Below are positions 7,780 through 16,438 of a stretch of 64,000 nucleotides of DNA, one piece after another. Position 1 is the stretch's first letter; the number at the start of each line of letters is the position of its first letter. Under the pieces are notes generated by a model that was given only the letters and a program-made list of their open reading frames with translations, had not been told where the DNA came from and did no database searches. The stretch comes from Scandinavium sp002470465 (GTDB lineage Bacteria; Pseudomonadota; Gammaproteobacteria; Enterobacterales; Enterobacteriaceae). The position numbers and the translations under genes were made by a program. Location: assembly GCF_040750395.1 (NCBI RefSeq), contig NZ_JBFLVD010000011.1, forward strand, positions 62,001 through 126,000, read 5' to 3'.

Positions 7780-8103
7780 TAGCGCTATGCGGGGGGGCAG
7801 CTTGCAGCATGTCTGAAGCCATTCAGTTTTGATCAGATAACTGGTTTTTCAGCAGTGTCTGAATCATCACATCACCTGTTATAGCGCCGGGGCTCAGGGG
7901 GGAACGTCAAATTCATTACAAGATGTGCCCTTACTGTACATCTGTGCAGGCACATTGGTATCAGCAATCAGCCGGTGCTTCCGGTTGTTCTTACATGAAG
8001 TTGGTTGAAATGTTGCAACTTTAAAATCAGTTGCCGCTTTGCACCACTCACACCAAACCAGCGCTCTAACCACCTGATGTCAAAAGCCTCGAACTCCAGG
8101 CAA
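7780..8103. other. Unexplained 324-bp stretch of the accessory insert
   Basis: No convincing gene, RNA or repeat was found. A plus-strand open stretch ending at the TAA near 8024 (…CPYCTSVQAHWYQQ…) has no credible start, and a minus-strand open stretch runs out of the RybB terminator. Both may be debris of a mobile element, but no transposase motif was recognised. Confidence 0.4.
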
Positions 8104-8104
8104 C

Positions 8105-8184
8105 AAAAAACCCATCAACCTTGAACCGAATCCGGCGGGGTTGATGGGCTCCACAAAATGGGGACATCAAAGAAAAGCAGTGGC
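8105..8184 (-). ncRNA. rybB: RybB small regulatory RNA
   Basis: The minus strand gives an 80-nt RNA starting GCCACTGCTTTTCTTTGATG, the conserved RybB 5' seed, and ending in a terminator stem CCCATCAACC/GGTTGATGGG followed by six T. It is nearly identical to E. coli RybB; the differences are in the terminator loop. RybB is a sigma-E-induced, Hfq-dependent RNA that represses outer-membrane protein mRNAs such as ompC and ompW during envelope stress. It lies just downstream of ybjL, as in E. coli. Confidence 0.96.
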
Positions 8185-8189
8185 ATAAG

Positions 8190-8217
8190 TTATGACTGAC
8201 GCGCTATCAAAAAGTTC
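8190..8217 (-). promoter_or_regulatory. Sigma-E promoter of rybB
   Basis: On the minus strand GAACTT (8217 to 8212) is followed after 16 nt by TCATAA (8195 to 8190), then the RybB 5' end 5 nt later. This fits the sigma-E -35/-10 pattern and spacing. Confidence 0.85.
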
Positions 8218-8260
8218 TGCCCGTCAGGCGTTTTTTTTCTGCGTTTGCCTTTCTTCAGAT

Positions 8261-9946
8261 TTATCCCAGGCCAGGCCAGATGACGATAATCAGCGTCCCT
8301 GCCAGCGTTAACAACACGTTAGCGATGGCGTAGGTGCCTGCATAGCCCAGTGCCGGAATATTGCTGCGGGCGGTGTCGCTGATAATTTCCATTGCCGGGG
8401 CGCAGGTGCGTGCGCCCATCATTGCGCCAAACAGCATGGCGCGGTTCATCCGCAGCACGTATGCGCCGAACAGGAAGCAGATAACGACCGGGCCAAGGCT
8501 GACCAGCAGGCCAGCAACCAGCATCTGACCGCCAATCGCGCCCAGGCCGTGGCCAATACCGCTGCCAGCGCTCAGGCCGACGCCGGCCATGAATACCATC
8601 AGGCCGAACTCTTTAACCATATTCAGCGCGCCCTGCGGGATGTAGCCAAACGTCGGGTGGTTGGCTCGCAGGAAGCCGAGCATGATTCCTGCGAACAGCA
8701 GACCTGCCGCGTTACCTACCGCAAAGCTGAAGGAGCTGAACTGGAAGGTGATCATGCCGATCATCAGGCCGACGATAAAGAACGCGCAGAAGGCGAGCAG
8801 GTCGGTGACCTGGCTATGAATGGAGATAAAGCCAATGCGATCGGCGATGGTTTTCACGCGGCGCGCGTCGCCGCTGACCTGCAACACGTCGCCTTTGTTC
8901 AGCACGATGTTGTCGTCAATTGGCATTTCAATCTGGCTGCGGATGACGCGGTTCAGGAAGCAGCCGTGATCGGTGAGCTTCATCTGCGCCAGGCGGCGGC
9001 CGACTACGTTGTGGTTTTTGACGACGACTTCTTCGGTGACGATGCGCATGTCGAGCAGGTCGCGGTCGAACACTTCTTTGCCGTTACGGAAGCTTGGATC
9101 AAGGCGTGCATGCGCATCGGGGTAGCCGACCAGGGCGATTTCGTCACCCATTTGCAATACCGCGTCGCCGTCCGGGTTTGCCAGAATGCCGTTGCGACGA
9201 ATACGTTCGATGTAGCAGCCCGTCTGGCGATAGATGCCCAGTTCGCGCAGGTTTTTTCCGTCGGCCCAGGCGACCAGTTCCGGGCCAACACGGTAGGCGC
9301 GAATCACCGGCAGGTAGACTTTGCGATTGGAATCGGTGTCGAGGCCGCGCTCGCGAGCAATCTGCTGGGCGCTGGTTTGCAGATCCTGATGCTGAAGTTT
9401 TGGCAGATAGCGTGCGCCGAGGATCAGGCTCACCAGGCCAATAAGGTAGGTGAGGGCGTAGCCGAGACTCAGATGATCAAGCGCGGTAGCCAGTTCGTTC
9501 CCCGCCATGCCGGAGTGGCGCAGCGTGTCCCCTGCGCCTACCAGCACGGGGGTAGACGTCATGGCGCCTGCCAGCATCCCGGCGGTCAGGCCGATATCCC
9601 AGCCAAACAGCTTCCCAAGCCCCAGCGTCATGACCAGTGCAGTGCCCACCATGACCAGCGCCAGCATGAGGTAATTTTTACCGTCGCGGAAAAAGATAGA
9701 AAAAAAGTTGGGTCCGGCTTCCACGCCGACGCAGAAAATAAACAGCATAAAGCCCAGGTTCAGGGCATCAGTGTTAATACTGAAGTGCTGCTGACCTAAT
9801 AACAAAGAGACCACTAAAACGCCAATGGAATTACCCAGTTGGATGGATCCAAGGCGCAATTTTCCCAGACACAGGCCCAGCGCCAGTACCACAAATAATA
9901 ACAGGATGTAATTCCCATTTAACAAGTCTGCGACGTTTATATTCAC
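8261..9946 (-). CDS. ybjL: Putative transporter YbjL, AAE family with RCK_C domains
   Basis: A 561-aa membrane protein of the aspartate-alanine exchanger family: two sets of about five to six helices flank a central cytoplasmic region (about residues 200-370) with paired TrkA-C/RCK_C modules (each ending in LxxGDxLxxxG-like strands, e.g. LQMGDEIALVG and LNKGDVLQVSG). The substrate of YbjL is not established. A GTG at 9946 gives the E. coli length and the start MNINV; a TTG three codons upstream is possible. It ends 77 bp before the RybB 5' end, in the same orientation. Confidence 0.9.
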   Translation of the reverse strand: MNINVADLLNGNYILLLFVVLALGLCLGKLRLGSIQLGNSIGVLVVSLLLGQQHFSINTDALNLGFMLFIFCVGVEAGPNFFSIFFRDGKNYLMLALVMVGTALVMTLGLGKLFGWDIGLTAGMLAGAMTSTPVLVGAGDTLRHSGMAGNELATALDHLSLGYALTYLIGLVSLILGARYLPKLQHQDLQTSAQQIARERGLDTDSNRKVYLPVIRAYRVGPELVAWADGKNLRELGIYRQTGCYIERIRRNGILANPDGDAVLQMGDEIALVGYPDAHARLDPSFRNGKEVFDRDLLDMRIVTEEVVVKNHNVVGRRLAQMKLTDHGCFLNRVIRSQIEMPIDDNIVLNKGDVLQVSGDARRVKTIADRIGFISIHSQVTDLLAFCAFFIVGLMIGMITFQFSSFSFAVGNAAGLLFAGIMLGFLRANHPTFGYIPQGALNMVKEFGLMVFMAGVGLSAGSGIGHGLGAIGGQMLVAGLLVSLGPVVICFLFGAYVLRMNRAMLFGAMMGARTCAPAMEIISDTARSNIPALGYAGTYAIANVLLTLAGTLIIVIWPGLG

Positions 9947-10207
9947 GGAAGTCAACTTCTTGTTTACGAGTAAGTTGTTGAAAGGAATGGTTATTTGGGC
10001 TAATGTCTTCCCTGCGCCGCCTGAGTGTTTTCAATAAAAAGGACGACGGCTTTCACCATCAAATTAAGGCCGCTAGTTTAATCGTTCCTGATTGCTGCGG
10101 CTAGTCACAATCGTTTGAGCTTACGTAAGTGCTTTACGGCATGGATTGCCGGAAACTTTATCCAACCGGGTGTCATTGAGTTTGATAGAGAATAATCAGG
10201 AGGAATT

Positions 10208-10582
10208 TTGAGATCTGAGCGAGCCTGGGCAGGGGTTATCTGCTGTTTTATCCTCTTTATTGCGGTATGCCTTATTCTGTTACTGAATGTAAAAGGTGCC
10301 TTTCGCGTGTCGGGACGTCCGGAGCTGGGCCTGCTGTTCTTTGCTGTCCCTGGGGCTGTGGCAAGTTTTATCTCAAGCAAGCAGCGTCTGCTGTTTCCTG
10401 TGCTGGGCGCCATTCTGGCGGCACCGGTATGTCTGGTGGTGATGCGGGTCGGGGTTTTTACCGATCGTTCCATCTGGCAGGAGCTGGCGTGGATCTTCAG
10501 TGCGGTATTCTGGTGTGCGCTGGGGGCGCTCTGTTTCTTATTTATCAGTGGGCTGGTGAACGCAAAGCGTGGGCGCGAGTAA
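10208..10582 (+). CDS. ybjM: Small inner-membrane protein YbjM
   Basis: A 124-aa protein with four predicted membrane helices, similar along its length to E. coli YbjM (125 aa), e.g. WAGVICCFILFI and WQELAWIFSAVFWCALGALCFLFISGL. Function unknown. The start is TTG at 10208, set by a very strong AGGAGGA just upstream. It is convergent with grxA, with only 15 bp between the two stop codons and no clear terminator. Confidence 0.88.
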   Translation: MRSERAWAGVICCFILFIAVCLILLLNVKGAFRVSGRPELGLLFFAVPGAVASFISSKQRLLFPVLGAILAAPVCLVVMRVGVFTDRSIWQELAWIFSAVFWCALGALCFLFISGLVNAKRGRE

Positions 10583-10597
10583 CGCCCACGCGGTATC

Positions 10598-10861
10598 TTA
10601 AGCGTAGAGTCCCAGGTTCTCTTTCGCCCAGGCTTCGAAATCGGTGAAGCCACCGATGTGATTCTGATCAACGAAAATCTGTGGCACGGTCTCAACCGGT
10701 TTGCCCACGGTCTGCTCAAGGTCTGCCTTGCTGATCCCTTCCGCATGAATATCGATGTAACGGAAGTTAAAATCATCACGCTCGTTGGTCAGCTTTTCAG
10801 CCAGTTCTTTAGCACGAACGCAGTAAGGGCAACCCGGACGACCAAAAATAACGGTAAACAT
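10598..10861 (-). CDS. grxA: Glutaredoxin 1
   Basis: An 87-aa thioredoxin-fold protein with the glutaredoxin active site CPYC at residues 11-14 and the glutathione-binding TVPQIFVD (about 58-65) and GGFTDF segments. It reduces ribonucleotide reductase and protein disulfides using glutathione in the cytoplasm. It is two residues longer than E. coli Grx1. It is divergent from ybjC-nfsA; in E. coli grxA is OxyR-induced and the facing operon is SoxRS/MarA-induced, so the 174-bp gap is an oxidative-stress control region. Confidence 0.96.
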   Translation of the reverse strand: MFTVIFGRPGCPYCVRAKELAEKLTNERDDFNFRYIDIHAEGISKADLEQTVGKPVETVPQIFVDQNHIGGFTDFEAWAKENLGLYA

Positions 10862-11035
10862 TGTTTTCTCTCCTGAAACTGAGCCTGTCGGCGAATGGGG
10901 CTTATGATGCCTGCGTGCCCGCTTTCCGGAAAGAAGATTCTGCCTTTCGTTCCGATGGCTTTGCCCGATACAGAGCTTGTTTCGCCAGGTACAGTTGCTA
11001 TCCTCGACGTTATACTCGTTTTCCGGAGACTGATA

Positions 11036-11323
11036 ATGCGTTCACTCGGCGCTTTGCCCAAAAGCGTGTTGATCCTGGAAGCCCTCGGCATGGTGCTGCT
11101 GGTGCTGGCCTGGCTTTCACTCAACCACTACGTCACCTTACCCGCGCCGTTCGCAAGCCCGATGGCCGGGATAATCATGATTTTTGCGGGCATCATGTTG
11201 ATGATCCCCGCCGCCGTGGCGCTGTTTCGCGGGATGGCACAAACCGTTGCCCCACAGCTGATGCAGCGCCATGATAAACCGATTTCGTCCGACCAGGAAA
11301 AACGCGATGACGCCAACCATTGA
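11036..11323 (+). CDS. ybjC: YbjC, small membrane protein (DUF1418)
   Basis: A 95-aa protein with two membrane helices (about residues 10-30 and 45-68), the same length as E. coli YbjC and ending in the same DDANH tail. Function unknown. The ATG at 11036 follows CCGGAGA; longer in-frame upstream codons are not conserved. Its 3' end overlaps the start of nfsA by 17 bp. It is the first gene of a ybjC-nfsA-rimK-ybjN unit. A TATACT -10 at 11011-11016 has no good -35, which fits an activator-dependent promoter. Confidence 0.9.
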   Translation: MRSLGALPKSVLILEALGMVLLVLAWLSLNHYVTLPAPFASPMAGIIMIFAGIMLMIPAAVALFRGMAQTVAPQLMQRHDKPISSDQEKRDDANH

Positions 11324-12029
11324 TCTGCTGTTAAGCCACCGTTCCATTCGTCACTTTACCGCTGAGCCCATTACCCAGGCGCAGCGCGAAGCGATTATTG
11401 CCAGCGCGCAGGCGGCAGCCAGCTCCAGCTTTTTACAGTGCAGTTCAATCGTGCGCGTCACCGATCCGCAGCTGCGTAAGCAGCTGGTGGAAATGACCGG
11501 CGGGCAGCAGCACGTGGCGCAGGCGGCGGAATTCTGGGTGTTCTGTGCGGACTTCAACCGCCATCTGCAAATCTGCCCGGAAGCCCAACTGGGGCGTGCT
11601 GAGCAGCTCCTGCTTGGTACCGTCGATACCGCGCTAATGGGCCAGAATGCGATGATTGCCGCGGAGTCATTGGGGCTTGGTGGGGTGTATATCGGTGGGA
11701 TCCGCAACAGCATCGAGGCGGTTACGGATCTTCTGAAGCTCCCGCAGCACGTGCTGCCGCTGTTCGGCCTGTGCCTCGGCTGGCCTGCGGACGATCCTGG
11801 TGTGAAGCCGCGTCTGCCGGCGAGCATTGTCGTGCATGAAAATGCGTATCATCCGGTCGATGAGGTCGAGCTGGCACGCTATGACGAAGAGATGGCGAAT
11901 TATTACCTCTCACGCGGCAGCAATACGCGGGCGGACACGTGGAGTGACCATATTCGTCGCACTATCGTCAAAGAGACCAGACCGTTTATTCTCGACTACC
12001 TGCACAAGCAGGGCTGGGCTATCCGATAA
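11307..12029 (+). CDS. nfsA: Oxygen-insensitive NADPH nitroreductase NfsA
   Basis: A 240-aa FMN enzyme of the nitroreductase fold, the major two-electron NADPH nitroreductase of E. coli (240 aa). The FMN-binding start SHRSIRHFT and the conserved C-terminal RGSNTRADTWSDHIRRT segment, which contains the NADPH-contacting Arg region, are present. It reduces nitrofurans, quinones and chromate in the cytoplasm. The ATG at 11307 lies inside the end of ybjC, as in E. coli, implying translational coupling. Confidence 0.95.
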   Translation: MTPTIDLLLSHRSIRHFTAEPITQAQREAIIASAQAAASSSFLQCSSIVRVTDPQLRKQLVEMTGGQQHVAQAAEFWVFCADFNRHLQICPEAQLGRAEQLLLGTVDTALMGQNAMIAAESLGLGGVYIGGIRNSIEAVTDLLKLPQHVLPLFGLCLGWPADDPGVKPRLPASIVVHENAYHPVDEVELARYDEEMANYYLSRGSNTRADTWSDHIRRTIVKETRPFILDYLHKQGWAIR

Positions 12030-12086
12030 AATTCACTCCGGGTATGATGTGGCTGTTTTATTCAGGTCATCACAGTGAGGTGCAGG

Positions 12087-12989
12087 GTGAAAATCGCCAT
12101 TTTGTCCCGGGACGGAACGCTCTGGTCCTGTAAGCGTCTGCGTGAGGCCGCCACGAAGCGCGGCCATCAGGTCGATATTCTCGACCCGCTTTCCTGCTAT
12201 ATGAACATCAGCCCGGCGGCATCTTCTATTCATTACAAAGGCCGCCAGCTTCCGCACTATGATGCGGTGATCCCACGCATCGGCTCGGCCATCACTTTTT
12301 ACGGCACCGCCGCGCTGCGCCAGTTTGAACTGCTCGGCAGCTACCCGCTCAATGAATCCGTGGCCATTACCAGGGCCCGCGATAAGCTGCGCTCGCTGCA
12401 GCTGCTGGCCCGTCAGGGCATTGATTTGCCCGTTACCGGAATCGCCCATTCACCGGACGACACCAGCGATCTGATCGATATGGTCGGCGGCGCGCCGCTG
12501 GTGGTGAAGCTGGTGGAAGGCACTCAGGGGATTGGCGTGGTGCTGGCCGAAACGCGGCAGGCGGCGGAGAGCGTGATCGACGCCTTTCGCGGGCTGAACG
12601 CGCACATTCTGGTGCAGGAATATATCCAGGAGGCCAAAGGCTGCGATATCCGCTGCCTGGTCGTCGGCGATGATGTGGTGGCAGCCATTGAGCGTCGGGC
12701 GAAGGCGGGCGACTTTCGTTCGAACCTGCATCGTGGCGGCGTGGCAACGGTTGCGGATATCACCCCGCTTGAGCGTGAGATTGCCATCAAGGCCGTGCAG
12801 ACGCTGGGCCTGGACGTCGCAGGCGTGGACATTCTGCGCGCGAACCGTGGTCCGCTGGTGATGGAAGTGAACGCCTCGCCGGGACTGGAAGGGATCGAAA
12901 AAACCACCGGTCTGGATATCGCCGGAAAAATGATCGCCTGGATAGAGCGCCACGCCCGGCCTGGTTTTTGTCTGAAAACGGGTGGCTAG
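12087..12989 (+). CDS. rimK: RimK, ribosomal protein S6 glutamate ligase
   Basis: A 300-aa ATP-grasp ligase that adds glutamates to the C terminus of ribosomal protein S6. The sequence is almost collinear with E. coli RimK (300 aa), including the ATP-grasp loop KLVEGTQGIGVV and the metal-binding MEVNASPGLEGIE segment near residue 260. The start is GTG at 12087 (MKIAILSRDG), supported by GAGG 6 nt upstream; four extra in-frame codons upstream are not conserved. It is the third gene of the ybjC operon. Confidence 0.95.
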   Translation: MKIAILSRDGTLWSCKRLREAATKRGHQVDILDPLSCYMNISPAASSIHYKGRQLPHYDAVIPRIGSAITFYGTAALRQFELLGSYPLNESVAITRARDKLRSLQLLARQGIDLPVTGIAHSPDDTSDLIDMVGGAPLVVKLVEGTQGIGVVLAETRQAAESVIDAFRGLNAHILVQEYIQEAKGCDIRCLVVGDDVVAAIERRAKAGDFRSNLHRGGVATVADITPLEREIAIKAVQTLGLDVAGVDILRANRGPLVMEVNASPGLEGIEKTTGLDIAGKMIAWIERHARPGFCLKTGG

Positions 12990-13096
12990 CACAGGATTTC
13001 ACCTGTTTCGTAGCATCTGAGCGCGTTTTTGCGTAACCTGTTACGCGGTTCCGCTATGGTTACGCTTTTCTTTCACTGCAAGAGGTTTCAGGGTTT

Positions 13097-13576
13097 ATGG
13101 ATTCACTCGTCGTTCCGGGTCTGGATACGCTACGTCAATGGCTCGACGAAATGGGCATCAGCTTCTATGAGTGCGATACCTGTCAGGCGCTGCACCTGCC
13201 GCATATGCAGAATTTTGAGGGCATTTTCGACGCCAAACTCGACCTGCTGGATAACGTCGTGCTGTTCTCGGCGCTCGCTGAAGTGAAGCCATCCGCGCTG
13301 CTGCCGCTGGCCTCCGACCTCTCTGCGATTAACGCCAGTTCGCTGACGGTGAAAGCATTCCTCGATATTCAGGATGATAACCTGCCGAAGCTGGTGGTGT
13401 GTCAGTCGCTGTCGGTCAACGTGGGCGTCACCCGCGAGCAGTTTGAGTGGTTCTTCCGCCAGAGCGAAGAGCAGGTCTCGATGGTGATCCTCGAAGCCGG
13501 TTCACATCAGCTGCTGTTTAAAGGCGACGAAGAAGAGCCGTCCGTCGAAGAAACGCAATTCCATTTTCTGCACTAA
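13097..13576 (+). CDS. ybjN: YbjN family protein
   Basis: A 159-aa soluble protein matching E. coli YbjN (158 aa), a type III secretion chaperone-like fold protein. In E. coli it is a multicopy suppressor of temperature-sensitive mutants and affects motility and stress responses; its molecular role is unclear. It begins MDSLVVPGLDTLRQWLDEMG and ends in the acidic EEEPSVEETQFHFLH. It follows rimK by 107 bp and may be read from the same operon. Confidence 0.92.
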   Translation: MDSLVVPGLDTLRQWLDEMGISFYECDTCQALHLPHMQNFEGIFDAKLDLLDNVVLFSALAEVKPSALLPLASDLSAINASSLTVKAFLDIQDDNLPKLVVCQSLSVNVGVTREQFEWFFRQSEEQVSMVILEAGSHQLLFKGDEEEPSVEETQFHFLH

Positions 13577-13981
13577 AGTCCCGCATTCTGAACGCAGTCG
13601 CCGCCAGCGCGGCTGCGCACTTCACCGCAATATTCTGTTTTTAACCGCTTGTTAAAGAATTATTCACCACTGCAAGGCGCCTGATGGCTTACGCCATAAA
13701 GTGATCTTGCATAAAAAATTGATAAAAGGCGTTTTTTTACCCGAGCTATAGCGGACAACCCTGGCTAAAGTTATTCTTGCGAAACCTCAGCGATGGCGCG
13801 CGAAACACTGCGTTTAACGTATTGTAGCGTGAAAAATCCTGACGCAATCGCGAGCAATTCCTGCCGGGAGAGGACCTGGCTCCTTTTCTTTGCAGACTGA
13901 CAAAATATGCATGAATTTTGCATGCATCACTGTGCCTGGATTTTGGTCCAATTGTTAACGGACGTTGAGAAGGAAAGAGAT
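13577..13981. promoter_or_regulatory. potF upstream region with an ATGCATG dyad
   Basis: 405 bp without a gene. A perfect 7-bp inverted repeat, ATGCATG (13907-13913) and CATGCAT (13921-13927) separated by 7 bp, lies 54 bp before the potF start and could be an operator. An AT-rich block with AAGGCG followed by seven T near 13725-13740 could be a weak terminator for ybjN. No convincing sigma-54 promoter was found. Confidence 0.35.
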
Positions 13982-15094
13982 ATGACCGCCTTAAATAAGA
14001 AATGGTTAACGGGTCTGGTTGCGGGTGCGCTGATGGCAGTCTCTGCAGGTGCGCTCTCTGCTGAACAAAAAACGCTGCATGTCTATAACTGGTCTGACTA
14101 TATTGCCCCGGACACGCTGGCGAATTTCACCAAAGAAACCGGCATTAAAGTCGTCTATGACGTCTTTGACTCCAACGAAGTGCTGGAAGGTAAGCTGATG
14201 GCGGGCAGTACCGGTTACGACCTCGTGGTGCCCTCGTCGCAGTTCCTTGAGCGTCAGGCGCAGGCGGGTATTTTCCAGCCGATTGATAAGAGCAAATTGC
14301 CGAATTACAAAAACCTCGATCCGGACATGCTCAAGCTGGTGGCGCAGAACGACCATGATAATAAATACGGCATTCCGTACATGATGGTGACCACCGGCAT
14401 TGGCTATAACGTTGATAAAGTAAAAGCGGCCCTTGGTAAAGATGCGCCGGTAGACAGCTGGGACCTGATCTTTAAGCCTGAAAATCTCGAAAAACTGAAA
14501 AGCTGCGGCGTTTCGTTCCTGGATGCGCCAAGCGAAGTCTATGCCGCCGTACTGCACTACCTCGGCAAAGATCCGAACAGCTCAGATCCGAAAGATTACA
14601 GCGGCGCGGCGAACGATTTGCTGCTGAAGCTGCGTCCTTTCATCCGCTATTTCCACTCTTCTCAATACATTAACGATTTGGCCAATGGCGATATTTGCGT
14701 ATCCATCGGCTGGTCGGGCGATATTTTGCAGGCGGCAAATCGCGCGAAGGAAGCGAAAAATGGCGTGAATATCGCCTACACCATCCCGAAAGAAGGGGCG
14801 ATGGTTTACTTCGATATGTTTGCCATTCCTAAGGATGCGAAAAATACCGAAGAGGCGTATCAGTTCCTGAACTACCTGCTGCGTCCGGATGTGGTGGCGA
14901 ATATCAGTAACCACGTTTATTACGCCAATGCCAACAAAGCGGCGACGCCGTTGCTCAGTGCTGAAGTGCGCGACAACCCGGGCATTTATCCGCCTGCGGA
15001 CGTCCGTGCGAAGCTGTTCACTCAGTCCGTACTGTCGCCAAAAATTGACCGCGTGATCACCCGCTCGTGGACGACGGTTAAGACCGGTAAATAA
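13982..15094 (+). CDS. potF: Putrescine-binding periplasmic protein PotF
   Basis: A 370-aa ABC-transporter binding protein of the PotD/PotF family. It has a cleavable signal peptide (about residues 1-26, ending ALSA). The mature start QKTLHVYNWSDYIAPDTL is typical; the Trp-Ser-Asp and later WSGD..QAANRA segments form the polyamine pocket. It delivers putrescine from the periplasm to PotGHI. The ATG at 13982 follows AAGGAAAGAG and gives the exact E. coli length; 25 upstream in-frame codons are excluded. REP sequence separates it from potG and may set differential expression. Confidence 0.96.
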   Translation: MTALNKKWLTGLVAGALMAVSAGALSAEQKTLHVYNWSDYIAPDTLANFTKETGIKVVYDVFDSNEVLEGKLMAGSTGYDLVVPSSQFLERQAQAGIFQPIDKSKLPNYKNLDPDMLKLVAQNDHDNKYGIPYMMVTTGIGYNVDKVKAALGKDAPVDSWDLIFKPENLEKLKSCGVSFLDAPSEVYAAVLHYLGKDPNSSDPKDYSGAANDLLLKLRPFIRYFHSSQYINDLANGDICVSIGWSGDILQAANRAKEAKNGVNIAYTIPKEGAMVYFDMFAIPKDAKNTEEAYQFLNYLLRPDVVANISNHVYYANANKAATPLLSAEVRDNPGIYPPADVRAKLFTQSVLSPKIDRVITRSWTTVKTGK

Positions 15095-15110
15095 CGCAGG
15101 CCTGCCGGTG

Positions 15111-15209
15111 GCAAATATTGCCCGGCGGCGCTGAGCTCGCCGGGCCGACAAGTCGGGCTTACGAATGCCTGCAGACCCGGTAAGCGAAGCGCTAACGGGC
15201 AATATTCGC
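15111..15209. repeat. REP/BIME between potF and potG
   Basis: An internal GC-rich hairpin (GCCCGGCG/CGCCGGGC, 15120-15145) is nested within an imperfect outer inverted repeat, GCAAATATTGCCCG (15111-15124) with CGGGCAATATTCGC (15196-15209). Such elements between a binding-protein gene and its permease genes commonly protect the upstream mRNA. Confidence 0.7.
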
Positions 15210-15293
15210 ACCAGGGCAGTGCAGCTGCACTGTGAAGTTCTTTGTAGGGTACCGGACCCTATAAATGTTCGTTTTTTGCCGGAGAGCACCATC

Positions 15294-16427
15294 GTGACCG
15301 ACGCAATCCCACGCCCACAGGCGAAAACCCGCAAAGCGCTGACTCCGCTGCTGGAAATCCGCAACCTGACCAAATCCTTTGACGGCCAGCACGCCGTCGA
15401 TGACGTCAGCCTCACCATCTACAAAGGCGAACTTTTTGCCCTGCTTGGCGCATCCGGCTGTGGCAAATCCACGCTGCTGCGCATGCTGGCAGGGTTCGAG
15501 TCGCCCTCCGCCGGGCAAATTGTGCTGGATGGCGTGGACCTCTCGCAGGTGCCGCCGTACCAGCGCCCCATCAACATGATGTTTCAGTCCTACGCGCTGT
15601 TCCCGCACATGACCGTGGAACAGAATATCGCGTTCGGCCTGAAGCAGGACAAGCTGCCGAAGGCTGAAATTGCCGCGCGGGTGCAGGAGATGCTCGCCAT
15701 CGTGCATATGCAGGAGTTTGCCAAACGCAAGCCGCACCAGCTTTCCGGTGGCCAGCGCCAGCGTGTGGCCCTGGCCCGCAGCCTCGCCAAACGCCCAAAA
15801 CTGCTGTTGCTTGATGAGCCGATGGGCGCGCTGGATAAAAAACTGCGCGACAGGATGCAGCTTGAGGTGGTGGACATCCTTGAGCGCGTTGGCGTCACCT
15901 GCGTGATGGTGACCCACGATCAGGAAGAGGCGATGACCATGGCCGGGCGCATCGCCATCATGAACCGCGGCAAGTTCGTGCAGATTGGCGAGCCGGAAGA
16001 GATTTACGAACACCCGACGACCCGTTACAGCGCCGAGTTTATCGGCTCGGTCAACGTGTTCGAAGGCTTGCTGAAAGAGCGGCAGGAGGATGGCCTGGTG
16101 ATTGACTCGCCGGGGCTGATGCATCCGCTGAAGGTCGACCCGGATGCATCCGTGGTGGATAACGTGCCGGTGTACGTGGCGCTGCGTCCGGAAAAAATCA
16201 TGCTCTGCGAAGAGCCGCCTGCCGATGGCTATAACTTTGCCGTCGGTGAAGTGGTGCACATCGCCTATCTCGGCGATCTGTCGATTTACCACGTGCGCCT
16301 GAAAAGCGGCCAGATGATCAGCGCTCAGCTACAAAACGAACACCGCTATCGCAAAGGTCAGCCGACCTGGGGCGATGAGGTACGCCTGTGCTGGGATGCT
16401 GACAGCTGTGTGGTTTTGACGGTATAG
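15294..16427 (+). CDS. potG: Putrescine ABC transporter ATPase PotG
   Basis: A 377-aa ATPase with Walker A GASGCGKST, signature LSGGQRQR, Walker B LLLLDEPMGALD, a switch His in MVTHDQEEA, and a C-terminal TOBE regulatory domain. It powers putrescine import through PotH/PotI. The start is GTG at 15294, giving MTDAIPRPQAKTRK and the E. coli length, with GGAGAG 7 nt upstream. It is followed by potH after 11 bp in the potFGHI operon. Confidence 0.96.
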   Translation: MTDAIPRPQAKTRKALTPLLEIRNLTKSFDGQHAVDDVSLTIYKGELFALLGASGCGKSTLLRMLAGFESPSAGQIVLDGVDLSQVPPYQRPINMMFQSYALFPHMTVEQNIAFGLKQDKLPKAEIAARVQEMLAIVHMQEFAKRKPHQLSGGQRQRVALARSLAKRPKLLLLDEPMGALDKKLRDRMQLEVVDILERVGVTCVMVTHDQEEAMTMAGRIAIMNRGKFVQIGEPEEIYEHPTTRYSAEFIGSVNVFEGLLKERQEDGLVIDSPGLMHPLKVDPDASVVDNVPVYVALRPEKIMLCEEPPADGYNFAVGEVVHIAYLGDLSIYHVRLKSGQMISAQLQNEHRYRKGQPTWGDEVRLCWDADSCVVLTV

Positions 16428-16438
16428 GGGAGGGCGCA

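Noticed and set aside
7900..8100. Minus-strand open stretch reading LEFEAFDIRWLERWFGV as a small gene
   Set aside because: It has no start codon or ribosome binding site and begins inside the RybB terminator; no family was recognised.
8549..9799. A 416-codon open frame on the plus strand
   Set aside because: It is the shadow of ybjL on the opposite strand. It has no ribosome binding site or known domain, and its composition (Ala/Gln/His-rich) is typical of antisense frames in GC-rich genes.
13875..13895. TGGCTC...TTGCA upstream of potF as a sigma-54 promoter
   Set aside because: The distance between the GG and GC elements is 12 bp; sigma-54 promoters need 10 bp, and this spacing is strict.
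15258..15278. CC followed by TATAAAT in the potG leader as a target of the mini-CRISPR pseudo-spacer
   Set aside because: A PAM plus a 7-base seed is expected about 0.5 times by chance in both strands of this window, and matching beyond the seed is patchy (13 of 19). Not strong enough to claim.
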